Positions 19,218 through 30,149 of a stretch of 64,000 nt of DNA are shown one piece after another. Source of the DNA: Parietichytrium sp. I65-24A (lineage: Eukaryota; Sar; Bigyra; Thraustochytrida; Thraustochytriidae); NCBI GenBank assembly GCA_012862575.1, contig BLSF01000054.1, positions 1 through 64,000 of the forward strand. The letters run 5' to 3'. The position numbers were made by a program, and so were the translations under genes. Numbering within the stretch: position 1 is the first letter of the stretch; the number at the start of each line of letters is the position of its first letter. The notes below the pieces were generated by a model. It had not been told where the DNA came from. It was given only the letters and a program-made list of their open reading frames with translations, and did not search any database.

Positions 19218-22200
19218 CCCTACACCAATTGCAGCCTCACACTTTAAAAAGCAAGAGAGAGAGACACGTATCCAACAATGCCTGCGCAGAAGAACCTTCA
19301 CGAAGAATCTCTCGTGCGCGCACCTCTCTAACCCACCGCTTCACTCCCTTCCTCCCTCGCCAGACTTCAGACTTCTGTACGCGCTCTCCGTCCTCCGCCT
19401 CTCGCTCCGCGGCACAACCGGCTGCTCCCTTCGCTGCCGCGCGCCCTTGACTACTAGCTGTCCGCGCTAACAGAGGCTATATAACAACGCACGATAAGTG
19501 GTGTCCTCGGCGTACGCGTTGCGTTGAGGGGTCTGCTCGCGCCAGATGTGCAGGAGTGTGTTTCGCCTAGCTGCAGGTAGTTGAAGCGTTGGGGGCCTTA
19601 GGAGTCAATAGGAGGCGGTATATCGCCATAGGACCGTGTCGACTCGATCCGCTTAGTGTTTATTATAGGTGTGTGTAGTCTCGATCCGACGATTCGCGTA
19701 GGAGGGTGGGAGGCCTAGGGGGCTGATAGCGCAAAGACTAATGAGCCGCTGGGTGTGTATAACCAAAAGCGATTAGTAGTATTTAAGGGGTAGGTTAGGC
19801 TGCCCTCCAGAAAAAGGCAGAGTGCTTCGACTTTTAGCGTAGATTCTATCTGCGCCTAGCAAGAGTTCAACTTTGTCACACAGCGCACTTGCACTCCCAT
19901 AGATTACATTATATAGTCAGTAAGATCCCTTGTTTACTAACCGACTTCGGAGACCTTGCACTTGATTATGTGCTTTCATAGCTGAGCGCTAGGGCTGAAT
20001 GAGTTGGGAATGCAAGGGAGTTCGTATTTGGAAGAATTTGGATGAATGAAAGTTTGCGTGAGTCCAAACCATCTCTCTTTTGTATTACATTCCTTCACAG
20101 AATTCATTTTTTTTCAACTTTTTTCTAATAATTGAAGATTTTAAAGACCAAGGTGGAATTTTAGCCTTCTTTCTTCGCTCTCTTTTTCTCTTTGTTTTCA
20201 ATTCGGACTGTCTGCGTCAACGGGAGCCCCGCGATAATAAACCATACAACGAACAACTTTGCGAAAAGCGCGTTGTAAATGATTGCAAAAAGCTTGAACT
20301 TTTGGTTCACAGTCAATCGAATGAACAATGAAAGGTTGAAGTCGAAAACTGGAACAAGTATTTGCTTTACTCTGCTTTGCTTTCCTTTGCTTTGCTTTGC
20401 TTTTATTTTATTTTATTTTATTGAATTTGCTTGGATTCAATCGCGACTCAAGACTCAAAACTCGCCGTCACTTGCTTCATTCAAGGCATGGCTTGTCTGC
20501 TGAGGGATGGCCAGCACTCGCGGAGACATGCGGATGCCTTCCGGCTTGCTTCTCGGCCTAATAAGCTCCATTTGCCATTTGCCTGGAATGACAGCTTTCA
20601 GAGCTCCACAAGGCTGGCTGTTCGTGCGGTGTTCGCAGCAGCACTCGGAAGGAAACCGTTCGTTCACCAAGGTCCAAATTACACGCACTGACTGGCGTTT
20701 CAAGTACTCGCATTTGATGTCAATGCACAGGCCTGAAGGGAGAAAGGGAGAAACGATCCTGAGTGTCTTCCGCTCCGCACTGCACTGAAATGCAATGCAA
20801 TACACTAGCGAGTCCACTGCATACCAAAGGTCCGTTGGGCCCCTACGCATCATTGCGGTGGGCTTTGGCAGTGGCTCACTGTCAGTGAAGGCATCCGAAC
20901 CAAGTATACACACTGGCAGTGAGCGAGCAGCGAGCGAGTAGTGTGCGAGCAGCTCAACTCGGAAAACCAAGTCGTGAAAACCCGCTTTTCCCAGACATTG
21001 ATCTCACTACCACTAAACACAGAAAAACCAAGACCAACAAGTAGGAGCGATGCAATCTTCTCGATCGTCGATGGCGGCCCACGCGCTGCACCGCATATGC
21101 AAGACCACGCGGATCGGCGACTCGTCGACCTCGTATTTAACCAAACATCGTCCACACCGCAAACAAACAAACAAACAACCACAAACGAGAAACAAGCAAA
21201 GCCACGAAGGCATCGTCACGCCGGGACCAGCATGCTATTCGTGCCGAAACGCTGTCTCTCGCATGCGCATATTCCACTTTTCAACTCGGATGCCCTGATT
21301 TGCAACACTTTGCCTCACCGTCAAATGCGAGCACCACTTAGTCTTCAGTGTTCACTAACAGGAAATCAGATATGAATAAACGACTAGCTCTAGAGTAAAC
21401 GAGCGAATAAATGAATGAATGGAAAAACATCCATGACCTGAGTGAGTGAGTGAGTGAAAAAGATGAAAGCGATGGACTGCAATTTTGGAAGATGAGCACC
21501 AACTCACAGACTGAGTCATCCGAATGTATCTGATCTATCCACTTTCCTATCTCTATCTGTAATAAATCTATCTGTTATAGCTTACCAATTGGCCCAAGGG
21601 AGGGTAGAGAGTCTGTGTTACAATGGATCATGATGAACATTATGATGATCATGATCGTAAATTGGCGTAACGGACATGCCTGCCACCGCGGAGGTACAAG
21701 CAGCAAAGCAAGAAAAGCAGAAAAGAAGAAAAGGAGAAAGAAAAAGAGAAATGGTCTTTGAATTGCAGAGTTGTAATCGGAGGCTTTGGGAAGGCTTTAC
21801 TCAATAATCATACAAGAGGAGCGAGACACTAGGCTGGGGATTCGACGTTGTACTTTCATTCATTCACTCACTGTCAATCATTGTCGATTGACAAGTCACT
21901 TCTATACTATTCTCCGTTGTGCAGTTGCGCATGTGCATCCTACGCTCGCGTTTTCTCCTTGCTTCTAGTTTTGCGTTGGGAGACAGACAGATAGATAGAG
22001 CGATGGATAGATAGATGTACGTGGTGAGCGGCGAAAGTGAACTGGTATTTCATTCGTAAATTCACTCATTCATCGCATCGGTGTGCAACTGTGCTTCTGT
22101 TCCTCCTTTCCAAACTTTCCTTACTTACTTACTTGCTTGCTTCTCTCCTTGTCAAGCCGCGCAGGTGGAGTCCGCACGCTGACAGACAGCACGAGTCGGG

Positions 22201-22465
22201 TCAGAAGGGCAGCATTGCTCGCGCGCATGCCACGCAGCAAGCTCGCGTGTCGTGGAGGAGGAAAACAGCAGGTCCCTGCTTGAGCGAAGGTGTTGGTCTC
22301 GATCAAGACTTTGCAGTCCGTTCAGCCGCCGCGGACTTTGAGGTGGCCATTGGAAGTTTTGGCTTTGCGGCATTCCTGCCGGAGGCTGACCTCTGCACGC
22401 ATTAAAGCCGGAATCTTGAGGCGAAGGGGACAACTATTGCTGGCCCAGAGCGGGCGCGGAGCAAG
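19218..22465. other. Long spacer, no gene recognised
   Basis: More than 3 kb without a convincing gene. 19480-19800 is CpG- and CTA-rich. 20375-20420 has TTTGC and TTTTA runs, 21165-21185 an AAAC run, 21442-21458 a TGAG run, and 22125-22142 a CTTA/CTTG run. A stretch at 20455-20970 is open on both strands (up to 171 codons, plus-strand ATG at 20507) but shows no family features. Confidence 0.45.
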
Positions 22466-23293
22466 ATGATGCTGGGCGAATGCCCCGAGTATGAGACGGT
22501 GTTCGAGGGCGACGAGGAACTCGATTCGGACGAGGAGGAGGAATTTGACGAGGACAGGTTCCCACGAAGCCCAGTGTCCTCAGGCGGGAGTCCATGCCTC
22601 AAGCTGAATCTCAGCATGATGAACAACTCGAGCAGGGCCTCTCTGGGGATCGGGTGTGCCCCTCATGGTGCAGCTGGGCAAATGTCCAGCGCCAGGCGGA
22701 GAAGCGTCAAGGAGGAGTCGCACCCCAAGAGGCAGTCAACACCTCGTCGTAGACTCATAGAGGCACAGCTGGCAGATCAGGCATTCCGGAGCGGGACTAC
22801 CGAGGGAAAACTGGCCGACAACGACGTGCCCATTACTCCACGCTTATTACGATCGAGCAGCTGCTTCGGCAACCTTGGAGGCAGTCACTCAACGCCATGG
22901 CTGAGCGCACGAACGGAAAGCGCAAGTGCGAATAATTGGGATGCAGACAAAAGCAATCAGCGGGGCTCGATAACCTCCAGGGAGGGCCTTTCTCTGCGCG
23001 CGGTGGCTTCCATCGCAGAACAGATTGCCACAGAATCACTTCTGGCAGGAACGAAGAATGTGACCATGTTCAAGATTGGGGCAAGCAAGTCGGTGAGTGT
23101 TTTACCAACTTACTTGCCTTCCAGCCCTGCAAACCGGTGCTTTGAGTGGAAGGAGCCAGATATTGAAGAAGGGGACGAAGATCTTGATGGCGACGGCGAT
23201 GGCGACGATGACGAACATGTTGAGGAAGAAAAGGAAGAAAAGAACAATTGCGGTGCCTCGTTCTACGAAGAATCCAAGGTCGGCCAATTTTGA
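22466..23293 (+). CDS. Hypothetical Ser-rich protein with acidic ends
   Basis: A 275-residue frame opens at ATG. The N-terminus is acidic (GDEELDSDEEEEFDEDRF), the middle is Ser/Arg-rich, and there is a possible short helix (LRAVASIAEQIATESLLAG). A second acidic block (EEGDEDLDGDGDGDDDEHVEEE) lies near the end. No domain is recognised. A 32-bp GTGAGT..CCAG segment at 23093-23124 looks like a mini-intron, but removing it would bring an early stop, so I kept the frame unspliced. Probably a disordered nuclear or regulatory protein; that is inference from composition only. Confidence 0.6.
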   Translation: MMLGECPEYETVFEGDEELDSDEEEEFDEDRFPRSPVSSGGSPCLKLNLSMMNNSSRASLGIGCAPHGAAGQMSSARRRSVKEESHPKRQSTPRRRLIEAQLADQAFRSGTTEGKLADNDVPITPRLLRSSSCFGNLGGSHSTPWLSARTESASANNWDADKSNQRGSITSREGLSLRAVASIAEQIATESLLAGTKNVTMFKIGASKSVSVLPTYLPSSPANRCFEWKEPDIEEGDEDLDGDGDGDDDEHVEEEKEEKNNCGASFYEESKVGQF

Positions 23294-23908
23294 AAATTGA
23301 GCATGACATAGATCCCTGTCGGTTCTCTCTATGTGTGGCTGCCTATTTATTGTAAACTGATTGATTACCACGCTCCATCAACAAGGTCCCTCCTGCTTTC
23401 ACGCAACAATCTCCTATTACTTACCGCAAGCGCTTGCGTTGTGTATAAACTCTCTTTTGTTAAGAGAATTCCGAATAGATTTCTGACGAAAAAGTAAGAA
23501 CAAAAACACTGTATAACCTCGATTTGCACTGTGTAGTAGCCTTGCCCTGGTAATTCAACCATTCTATTACAGAAAGGATTGTGTTTAAAAAAAAAGGAAA
23601 AAAGATGCGGGATGGTGCTGGAGGAGGATTGAACCTTTTCAATTTCGCTGCCAATCACGGCTGTTAGGTCATCCCTTGCAGGACGGCTGAGCTGGAAAAA
23701 ATTGCTTCCAAAAAAAAAGAGAAAAACTCCTGGCGATAAGAGAGAAAAAAGTAACGTATAGCAAAAAGAGTCATTTGCACAGTTACAAAGAAACGTGTCC
23801 AATAGATAGATGATGCGATGCCCTCACTCGTCGTGCCGAAAGTTCAATTTTATAAAAATCTTGGAGATGTGTTTACCATTTGAGTCCGTCCCCGCCAAGT
23901 CCACTATC
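23294..23908. other. Convergent spacer with possible unrecognised exons
   Basis: A minus-strand frame spans 23365-23802 without a stop but has no ATG. Inside it are exon-like segments with splice-like borders, for example ARDDLTAVIGSEIEK, and a segment ending at GTAAGT near 23424. I could not assemble a recognised protein. Confidence 0.3.
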
Positions 23909-25141
23909 CTACTTGCGGTTAGCGTCAGACTGGTCCACAGGCTTTGCGTTTCCGAACACGCTCTTGTTTGCGGCAGCCTGGGAAGGCGCAGCTACAGGGG
24001 CGTTGGAGGAGCGAGCCTTGAGCTGAAGACGTGGGCGCTGGCTCTCGTCCGCAGCAGTAGGCTCGACAATAGTGTCGTCCACGCGCTGAGGTGGCGCGCC
24101 ACCTTCGAAGCGACGGCCTTGGCCTTGCTGCATTGGTCCGCCCATTGGTCCGCCCTCTGGTCTGTTACGGCGGGTGGTTCCGAATGCCTCGCTTCCCTGA
24201 GGTGGGGGACCTCCCCTTCTGCGATCTCCACCGAAACTACCACCTCCAGATGGGAACTGGCGGTCGCCGCCTGCGCGAGGCCCACGGCCATTAAAGCCTC
24301 CACGGCCACCACCACCACCTCCCTTTTGAGCAGCAATATCAATACGAAGATCACGGCCCATGTAGTGCTGCCCGTCAAATGTAAGCGCCTGGGTCAAATC
24401 CGCCTTGCTTCCGAACTCGACATAGCCATAGCCCTTTGGCTGACCGGTCTCCTTGTCGTGAACGATGCGAATCTCAGATACCGAGAGGCCTTCGAAGAGG
24501 CCCTCGAGATCTCCCTGAACAGTCTCAAAGGAGAGGTTGCCAACGAATGCTGTGAACGGTGGGTTCTCTGGGATCTGTTGCTCTCCGCCGAAGCCTCCCC
24601 CCATTTGGCCACCTTGATGATGAGATCCGCCGCGTGGGCCACCTCCAAAGGCACTGCCGCCTCCAAAGGCATTACCGCCCTGGTTGCCTCTAAAGCCACC
24701 GCCACTGTTGCCCTGGAACCCGCCGCGGCCACCGCCGCCGCCACCACTGCGACCGCCCTTGTTTGCCATGTCTACCCGAAGCTGTGCGTTCGACACACGA
24801 ATTCGAGTTAATCAACCAATCCAAACAGAATTATGGGCCACAGGAAAATCGAAAACAATAGACGGAACAAAGAAAACAAACAAACAATAGCAACTCACCG
24901 CACGGCCGAGGCACAAGTTGCCACTTCTGGCGATAGCTTCCCTAAGCGATGCCTCGTCCTCAAACTCGACATAGCCGAAACCCCTTGGCTCGTCAGTCTC
25001 CTTGTCGCGAACAATGCGGATCTGCGAAACGCGCAGCCCTGAAAAGAAGTCATCCAAGTCGCCCTGAATGGTCTCAAAAGCCAAGTTTCCCACGAACGCG
25101 GTCAAGTCGCGGGAGTTTCCGCCCCCTCCAAATGCCGACAT
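23909..25141 (-). CDS. eIF4H/eIF4B-like RNA-binding protein with two RRMs and RGG linkers
   Basis: Exon 1 (25141-24899) and exon 2 (24781-23909) flank a 117-bp intron (GTGAGT..CACAG, phase 0) and give 371 residues. RRM1 (about 11-87) reads LTAFVGNLAFETIQGDL..RGFGYVEFED and closes across the junction as GRALRVDMA. RRM2 (about 156-231) reads FTAFVGNLSFETVQGDL..KGYGYVEFGS..GRDLRIDIA. A Gly/Arg-rich linker (GGRSGGGGGGRGGFQG) joins them and another RGG region follows. The NL.F.T.QGDl signature is that of human eIF4H and eIF4B, cofactors of the eIF4A helicase in translation initiation. Those proteins carry one RRM; this one carries two. It is divergently paired with the HYPK gene. Confidence 0.85.
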
Positions 25142-25262
25142 TTCTGCTGGCTCCTCTTCTTCACTTCCACGCCTGCCACATCAAACCATTTACAAACACA
25201 CACAACGTCAGCTTCTAACCCTTTCATCCGCACCCAATTTCCCAACTCCCATCAATCAATCC

Positions 25263-25309
<47 letters not shown>

Positions 25310-27542
25310 CATACAAATTGAAGCCCATCCCAGCCCATTGCCGTCTCCACTTTCACCATCCACGCGCTCATTATAAGCTATGTTTGGCCACCCACGCGCC
25401 ACACCATCCTTTTCCAACCAGCCTTGGCCTCTCCAACACGCCCAGCGCAGCTCCTACGCCGAGCTCTAGTCAGGGCACTCACCTGTGCGCGAAATCCGTC
25501 CCACAATCGTACAATCGTCACCCGAATCTGTCCCTCTCGCAAACCTCTGTCCGCGACGCGTACCCCCCCGTGCCTCTTTCCCCTAGCTGGGAGACGGGAG
25601 GGGTAGGACTCCGCTAGGAGTGGGGTGCTAAGCGAAGGATTAGCGAAGGCGTGGGAGCGGTATCTTTCCGAGTGAGTAGGAGTGGATATAGAGAACTGGT
25701 AGGACTGGGATTGGTGGAGAAAAGGAGTGGCTGTTAGAAGAGATACTTAAGCGCCGTAGTGGTATGGGAGGTGGGCGGTGGTAGTGGGGTGATAAGGGAA
25801 ATGGTAGGGAACTTATTGGCGTGTGTCTCTGTAAGGCTTTAGGTTAGGGGGTTAGCGGAAAGAATAACACAAATAGTAGTAGTCGTCACCTGTTAACACC
25901 ACTATCAGTTCGTTCTCTTTTCAAAATTTAAAATTCAAAAATTAGTCAAGTTTTTTACTATTTTGTGCTAAAACTAAAATGTGAACAGCCGTTGTCAACT
26001 TGAACAAAAGTCGAGGCTGTGAAATACAAATACCGTCAAAGTACAAAATGGAAAACTGCTTTTGACTGTGCTGTGTTTTGCACCGGTAACTTTTGCCACA
26101 TCTGAGATTCGACTCACTCTGCAATTCACGTTGCGAAACCCTTTTTACAGCAGCTCCCTCTATCCCCAGCTAGCTAGTATAGTCTTTTCTATAGCGCAAA
26201 CCTATGGTATGTCATATGGTGGAAGGTTGGACCCGTCGCTATAATAAGATAGGCGGGCTAGGGTTTAGGCTCTCACTCCGCTCCAATACGATAAACTATG
26301 GTCCACAGCCCCTTTCACCCCCATAGAACGGTTCCTTAATCCCTATAGAATCAATAGGCGCTGGCCTGATGTCTTGCCACCACGAGTTCGATTTGATATT
26401 TACGAGTATTACTGAGAGTGCTATCAATGCCTACTCGCGCGTTACCTGGTCTTATATAGATGACTAGAATGAATAAAGATGAAGAGGGCGAAGTTTTGTT
26501 TTGTTTTGTTTTAGTTCTTGGAAATCGAAGTCAACAATTAATAAAAGCAATTGGATTGAAATGAATTGAATCGAATTGGAAGTGAAAGTGAAAGTGGACC
26601 AAGGCCATCGGCTCAATCAACGCGTCGGCGATGCGGATGCCAGTGCCAATGGAAGGAAGAAAGCCCAGTCAGCACCGTCAAGCCGAAGCGATTCCATGGC
26701 TGACTTGGAACCCGCGATCATCGCTCGGCCCGCGTCTTGCAGGAACCGTCGTTCGCGCGTAGTACGGCCTCTATCGCGCGCGCCGAGTTTCATTTCCCCT
26801 TCTGCGATGCCCCGCGTTCCGGTTCACGTTTCATTGACGCTGTTGAACCTCCGAACCTCCGGAATATCCAGGTTCCATGCATTTCCATGCACAGTCTCTC
26901 GGTCCCAAAGCCGGGCCGTGCACTTGCTGCTGCATACGAGGCCGTCTGCGCGGCCCAAGCATTTCTTCGCCGCGTTCATGAGACTGGCGAGCACAGCCGC
27001 AGAACCAAGACGCATCTAGACGTGGACATTGACGGACATTGACAAAGAAGAGACAAATTTGACAGAACCAAATCACTCGCACCGCAGCGCGAAGACCACA
27101 AGCAGCGGGAATTAAACCTCGCGCAAGTCGCCAGCTCCGCGGAACGCGGAACACTTTCATTCTCCGGCCATTTCCACATTCTTTCCAAAAAATAACAATG
27201 TTTTCATAGTTTTCATTCACATTTTCCACGACTGCTTTCACATTCGCGAGCTTCTCGAGCAAGCTTTCAAAGTTTACCCACACAACAACGCACCCCACTC
27301 GACTCCTACCATATCGCCTATACCCGGCCCTCTCACAACCCTAGCGCTCCGCCGCCGCAGTCGCGACATACTTTTTGCGAGTCCCAAGTGTCCCGAGAGT
27401 GCGCGCAGCTAAGGCGCGGCCAGGAACAACGCTAGCACGGTCTAAACGGAGGACGGACGAAAGAGGACAGGGGAAAGGAAAAGGAAAAGTGAAAAGGAGA
27501 AGGGCGGGCGGGAAGGCGAGCGGGAAGAGGAGGAAGGGCGAG
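25142..27542. other. Divergent spacer between eIF4H-like and HYPK genes
   Basis: 2.4 kb with no recognised gene. An AATC tetranucleotide run lies at 25252-25311. 25570-25880 is purine-rich on the plus strand and 26160-26460 is CTA/TAG-rich. 26590-27300 is CpG-rich and open in several frames at once, which is expected for such composition; none shows a known domain. Confidence 0.45.
25252..25311. repeat. (AATC)n tetranucleotide run
   Basis: About 14 near-perfect AATC units, about 110 bp upstream of the eIF4H-like start. Confidence 0.95.
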
Positions 27543-27842
27543 ATGGACAAGAAGAGCCAGGCGCAGGCGCTGGACAGCGTGACGGACCACGTGGAAGAGG
27601 CGGCGGAAGTGGACAAGAATGTGCTGGCGAACGCGATGAAGGACCTGCTGGCCGCGGAGGCAGAGTCGCAGAAGCAGGAGCAGCAGCGGAAGAAGGAGCT
27701 GGACGCGGTCAAGGTGGCCAAGGAGGACGTCAAGACTGTCATGGACGAGTTCGATCTGAATGAGGATGAAGCGGATGTCGTGCTCAGAGAGAGCAATGGG
27801 AATGTCAACGCGGCGCTCCTCAGGCTCGTCAAGGGCGCCTGA
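27543..27842 (+). CDS. HYPK: HYPK-like protein with C-terminal UBA domain
   Basis: The first ATG gives 99 residues. Residues 1-55 are charged and helical (NVLANAMKDLLAAEAESQKQ). Residues 57-99 form a UBA-like three-helix unit, VAKEDVKTVMDEF..EADVVLRESNGNVNAALLRLV. It matches the C-terminal domain of HYPK and of NAC-alpha, where the end reads GNv..Ali.L. HYPK binds the NatA N-terminal acetyltransferase at the ribosome and has chaperone-like activity. NAC-alpha is excluded because the NAC domain is missing. The frame extends upstream without ATG and was not used. Confidence 0.75.
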   Translation: MDKKSQAQALDSVTDHVEEAAEVDKNVLANAMKDLLAAEAESQKQEQQRKKELDAVKVAKEDVKTVMDEFDLNEDEADVVLRESNGNVNAALLRLVKGA

Positions 27843-28316
27843 GGAAGGAAGGAAGCAAGCAAGGATGGAAGAGTCGTGGAGTTGGAGTTGGAGTTGGGCG
27901 GTCTTGTTGATGATGCGCGTTCGAGACTTGGGGTTGCGACCGCTTTAGTGATAGATGTTTGTAATCGTGCCTGATGTTCTGCAGGATGCCTCCCCTTTCT
28001 TTTAAATTTTAAATATATATACCCCCCGTATACAGCTCTCCTCAAAAACGTAGCGAAGAGAAGTTCAAGTGCGGTGCGCGCGCAAAACGAGAATTGAGAT
28101 TTTTCATGTTCTGGCTTTTAGCCTTCGCAAGTGGAGAAACACAATTTTCTTTCTTCTTTTTTCCCCCTTCTAAAGGACCCGCAGACGTCTTTCTTCAATT
28201 AAAAGAGGAAAAGCAACTCCCTGGCGCCGATACAACATTTGTGTCGCTCAACTCGTGGACGCCAGTACTGCCAAACAGCCCGCAAGCAGAGCGGCACTAT
28301 ATCTTTGCATCATAAT
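27843..28316. other. Convergent 3' spacer
   Basis: Sequence between two convergent stops, with no gene seen. Confidence 0.6.
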
Positions 28317-30149
28317 TTAATCGTCATGGTGGCTATCATTATAGTGACTGTCGATGATTGTTTTCTTGCTCGTAAAGCGCGAAGGGGACTTGGTCGTCTG
28401 AGAAGTTTCCTTGTGATGGGCTGCCTTCTTGTGGATGGTCTTCATTGTCTTGATCTTGAGCTCCTGGTGCGTGAGAGGGCGGTACTCCTGGTCCTCATCA
28501 TCGCTACCCTCGTCGCTCGAATAGTCTCCAAGGTTTGGCGGATTAATTTGCACGGTTTCCTGGCCCATCGGAGTGACAGGCCCTTGGCCAAGAATGCTGA
28601 CCAACGCGTGCGCATTTGGAGACCCGAGCCCGGTTGGAAGCGGCCCGATTCCGGAGCTGGGGCTGCCCGGCGACCCAGGCTCATTATCCTCCACGGCCAG
28701 TAAGCCTGTAAGCAAATTCTCCCCATCTCCGCGGGTATCTGACTGTCTTTTGGTGTAGGCGGCCCACATTTGAAGAATCTCATTCGTGCGCTGCTCGATA
28801 ATACCCAAGAATTGCATGATGTTTGCTTCGGTGACCTGAGAGTCCGAGAGTAAGTCTGCCATCGCCGTACTGTCGCACTCGGTCTTGAGAAATATACTCT
28901 GGATGCCAATCTTCAAGGCACTAATGGTTTTCATCGCTTCCTGGTACTTGACCTCATACTTTTCTGCGGAAGCTTCAGTGCTCTGCAGCTTTGCCTCCAG
29001 GTCGTTCAATAGCTGCTTGTGTTGGTTCACATCATCCCCAGACTCCTGTGTGTACTTTTCCTCCTCTTCATGCAACTGCTGAATTTGCTCCTCTAGCTTT
29101 TCAAGCTCGTTGTTCTGCTCGTTGACGAAGTTAAACAGGCTAAAGTTCTGCTCCTCGTTGTGAATAAATGTGGTGACCAGCTTGTCAACGTCGGTGATTC
29201 CCGTCGCGGCCTTGATCTTGTTGAACGCCTCCTCGTAGGACTGTACCTTCATCTCTGCAACTTGAATGTTGGCCTTGTCTTTGGCCATATTCCACACGCC
29301 CTTGGCAACCTTCTTCTTGAGCTTGGCCTCCTCTTCAACAGTCATATCGCCTCGTTGAGCATTTGGGTCCTTGCTCTTGTCCCGGAGCAGCAAATCCTTC
29401 TTCTTCCTGTCTGCTTCAATGATTCGATCGAGTTCCGCCATCTGATCTTCGAAATCTGTCTGCTCTTTGGTGATCTGCTGCTCAAGCGCAGTCATCTCCA
29501 TTTGGGCTTGGTCACGAACCTCGTACGCCTGGTTGGAGGCCTCGATGATGTTGGCCATCTGCTTCTTCTTGTCATGAAGCTCCTTTTCCAGTTTGCGGTA
29601 AATATTGTCAAACACAACACGCTCCCGCCGAAGACCGTCGATTGTCTCGCGGAGCGACTTGTTGTGCGCAAGCGCCTCGTTGAACTTGACGAGCGCCTTG
29701 TCAAGGCGGTTTTCAAGAATCCGAATCTGCTTTTGAACCATCTTTTGGTTATCTTTGGCGGCATTCACGCCTCCCATCGCCTTCTTCTGCTGCAGTATCT
29801 TCGAGTTCATAACTTTGATTGCCTTGTTTAGCTCCTCCAAGTTGCGTGTCTCCACAGCCAGCTTTTGCGTGAACGAATCGCCCTGATCTTGCACCACAGC
29901 TAGCTTTGAGGAAGGCCCGGAATCCCCACCTTTCGAAGCCGCATGTCGCATTTCCATTTCCAGCTCTGCCTTGAGTGCCTCCTCGTCTTTGCGAAGTTTG
30001 TTGATTGCAGCCTGTTGTCGACGGATGATATTCTGGCTCTCCTCTGTGTACGCGCGTCGATTCTGCTCCATATTCCGATACTCGCGTTGCAGCTGCGCGA
30101 ACTCAGCCGCCACATTGGCGGCGTTGCTGTCCTCATCTGCGTGAGACAT
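28317..30149 (-). CDS. ODAD1: Outer dynein arm docking complex coiled-coil subunit (ODA1/CCDC114/CCDC63 type)
   Basis: A 610-residue intronless frame opens at ATG. It is almost entirely coiled coil from about residue 15 to 440. The segment ILENRLDKALVKFNEALAHN, followed by KSLRETIDGLRRERVVFDNI and YRKLEKEL, is characteristic of the ODA1/CCDC114/CCDC63 family. These proteins anchor outer dynein arms to axonemal doublet microtubules. The C-terminal 130 residues are Gly/Pro/Ser-rich and likely disordered. The gene shows that the organism makes motile flagella. CCDC63 and CCDC114 cannot be told apart here. It is divergently paired with the SNAPC1-like gene. Confidence 0.85.
   Translation of the reverse strand: MSHADEDSNAANVAAEFAQLQREYRNMEQNRRAYTEESQNIIRRQQAAINKLRKDEEALKAELEMEMRHAASKGGDSGPSSKLAVVQDQGDSFTQKLAVETRNLEELNKAIKVMNSKILQQKKAMGGVNAAKDNQKMVQKQIRILENRLDKALVKFNEALAHNKSLRETIDGLRRERVVFDNIYRKLEKELHDKKKQMANIIEASNQAYEVRDQAQMEMTALEQQITKEQTDFEDQMAELDRIIEADRKKKDLLLRDKSKDPNAQRGDMTVEEEAKLKKKVAKGVWNMAKDKANIQVAEMKVQSYEEAFNKIKAATGITDVDKLVTTFIHNEEQNFSLFNFVNEQNNELEKLEEQIQQLHEEEEKYTQESGDDVNQHKQLLNDLEAKLQSTEASAEKYEVKYQEAMKTISALKIGIQSIFLKTECDSTAMADLLSDSQVTEANIMQFLGIIEQRTNEILQMWAAYTKRQSDTRGDGENLLTGLLAVEDNEPGSPGSPSSGIGPLPTGLGSPNAHALVSILGQGPVTPMGQETVQINPPNLGDYSSDEGSDDEDQEYRPLTHQELKIKTMKTIHKKAAHHKETSQTTKSPSRFTSKKTIIDSHYNDSHHDD

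Noticed and set aside
18357-19247. 296-codon plus-strand frame antisense to the ubiquitin-like gene
   Set aside because: Its length mirrors the real minus-strand gene, and it includes the translated TA repeat.
19050-19301. 84-codon upstream extension of the ubiquitin-like protein
   Set aside because: It passes through a TA dinucleotide run coding Ile-Tyr repeats; the ATG directly before the ubiquitin-like domain is a better start.
20455-20970. 171-codon minus-strand and 93-codon plus-strand frames in the same place
   Set aside because: Both strands are open together, there is no domain, and about one or two frames of this length are expected by chance in 64 kb.
23093-23124. 32-bp GTGAGT..CCAG mini-intron in the gene at 22466
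   Set aside because: Removing it shifts the frame into an early stop, whereas the unspliced frame stays open to a long acidic tail.
23570-23640. GGTTCAATCC on the minus strand, resembling a tRNA T-loop
   Set aside because: The flanking bases do not pair as a T stem and no acceptor or anticodon arm was found.
26576-27298. Several overlapping frames of 100-155 codons on both strands upstream of HYPK
   Set aside because: CpG-rich sequence with few TA-containing stops; no family features and no consistent start.
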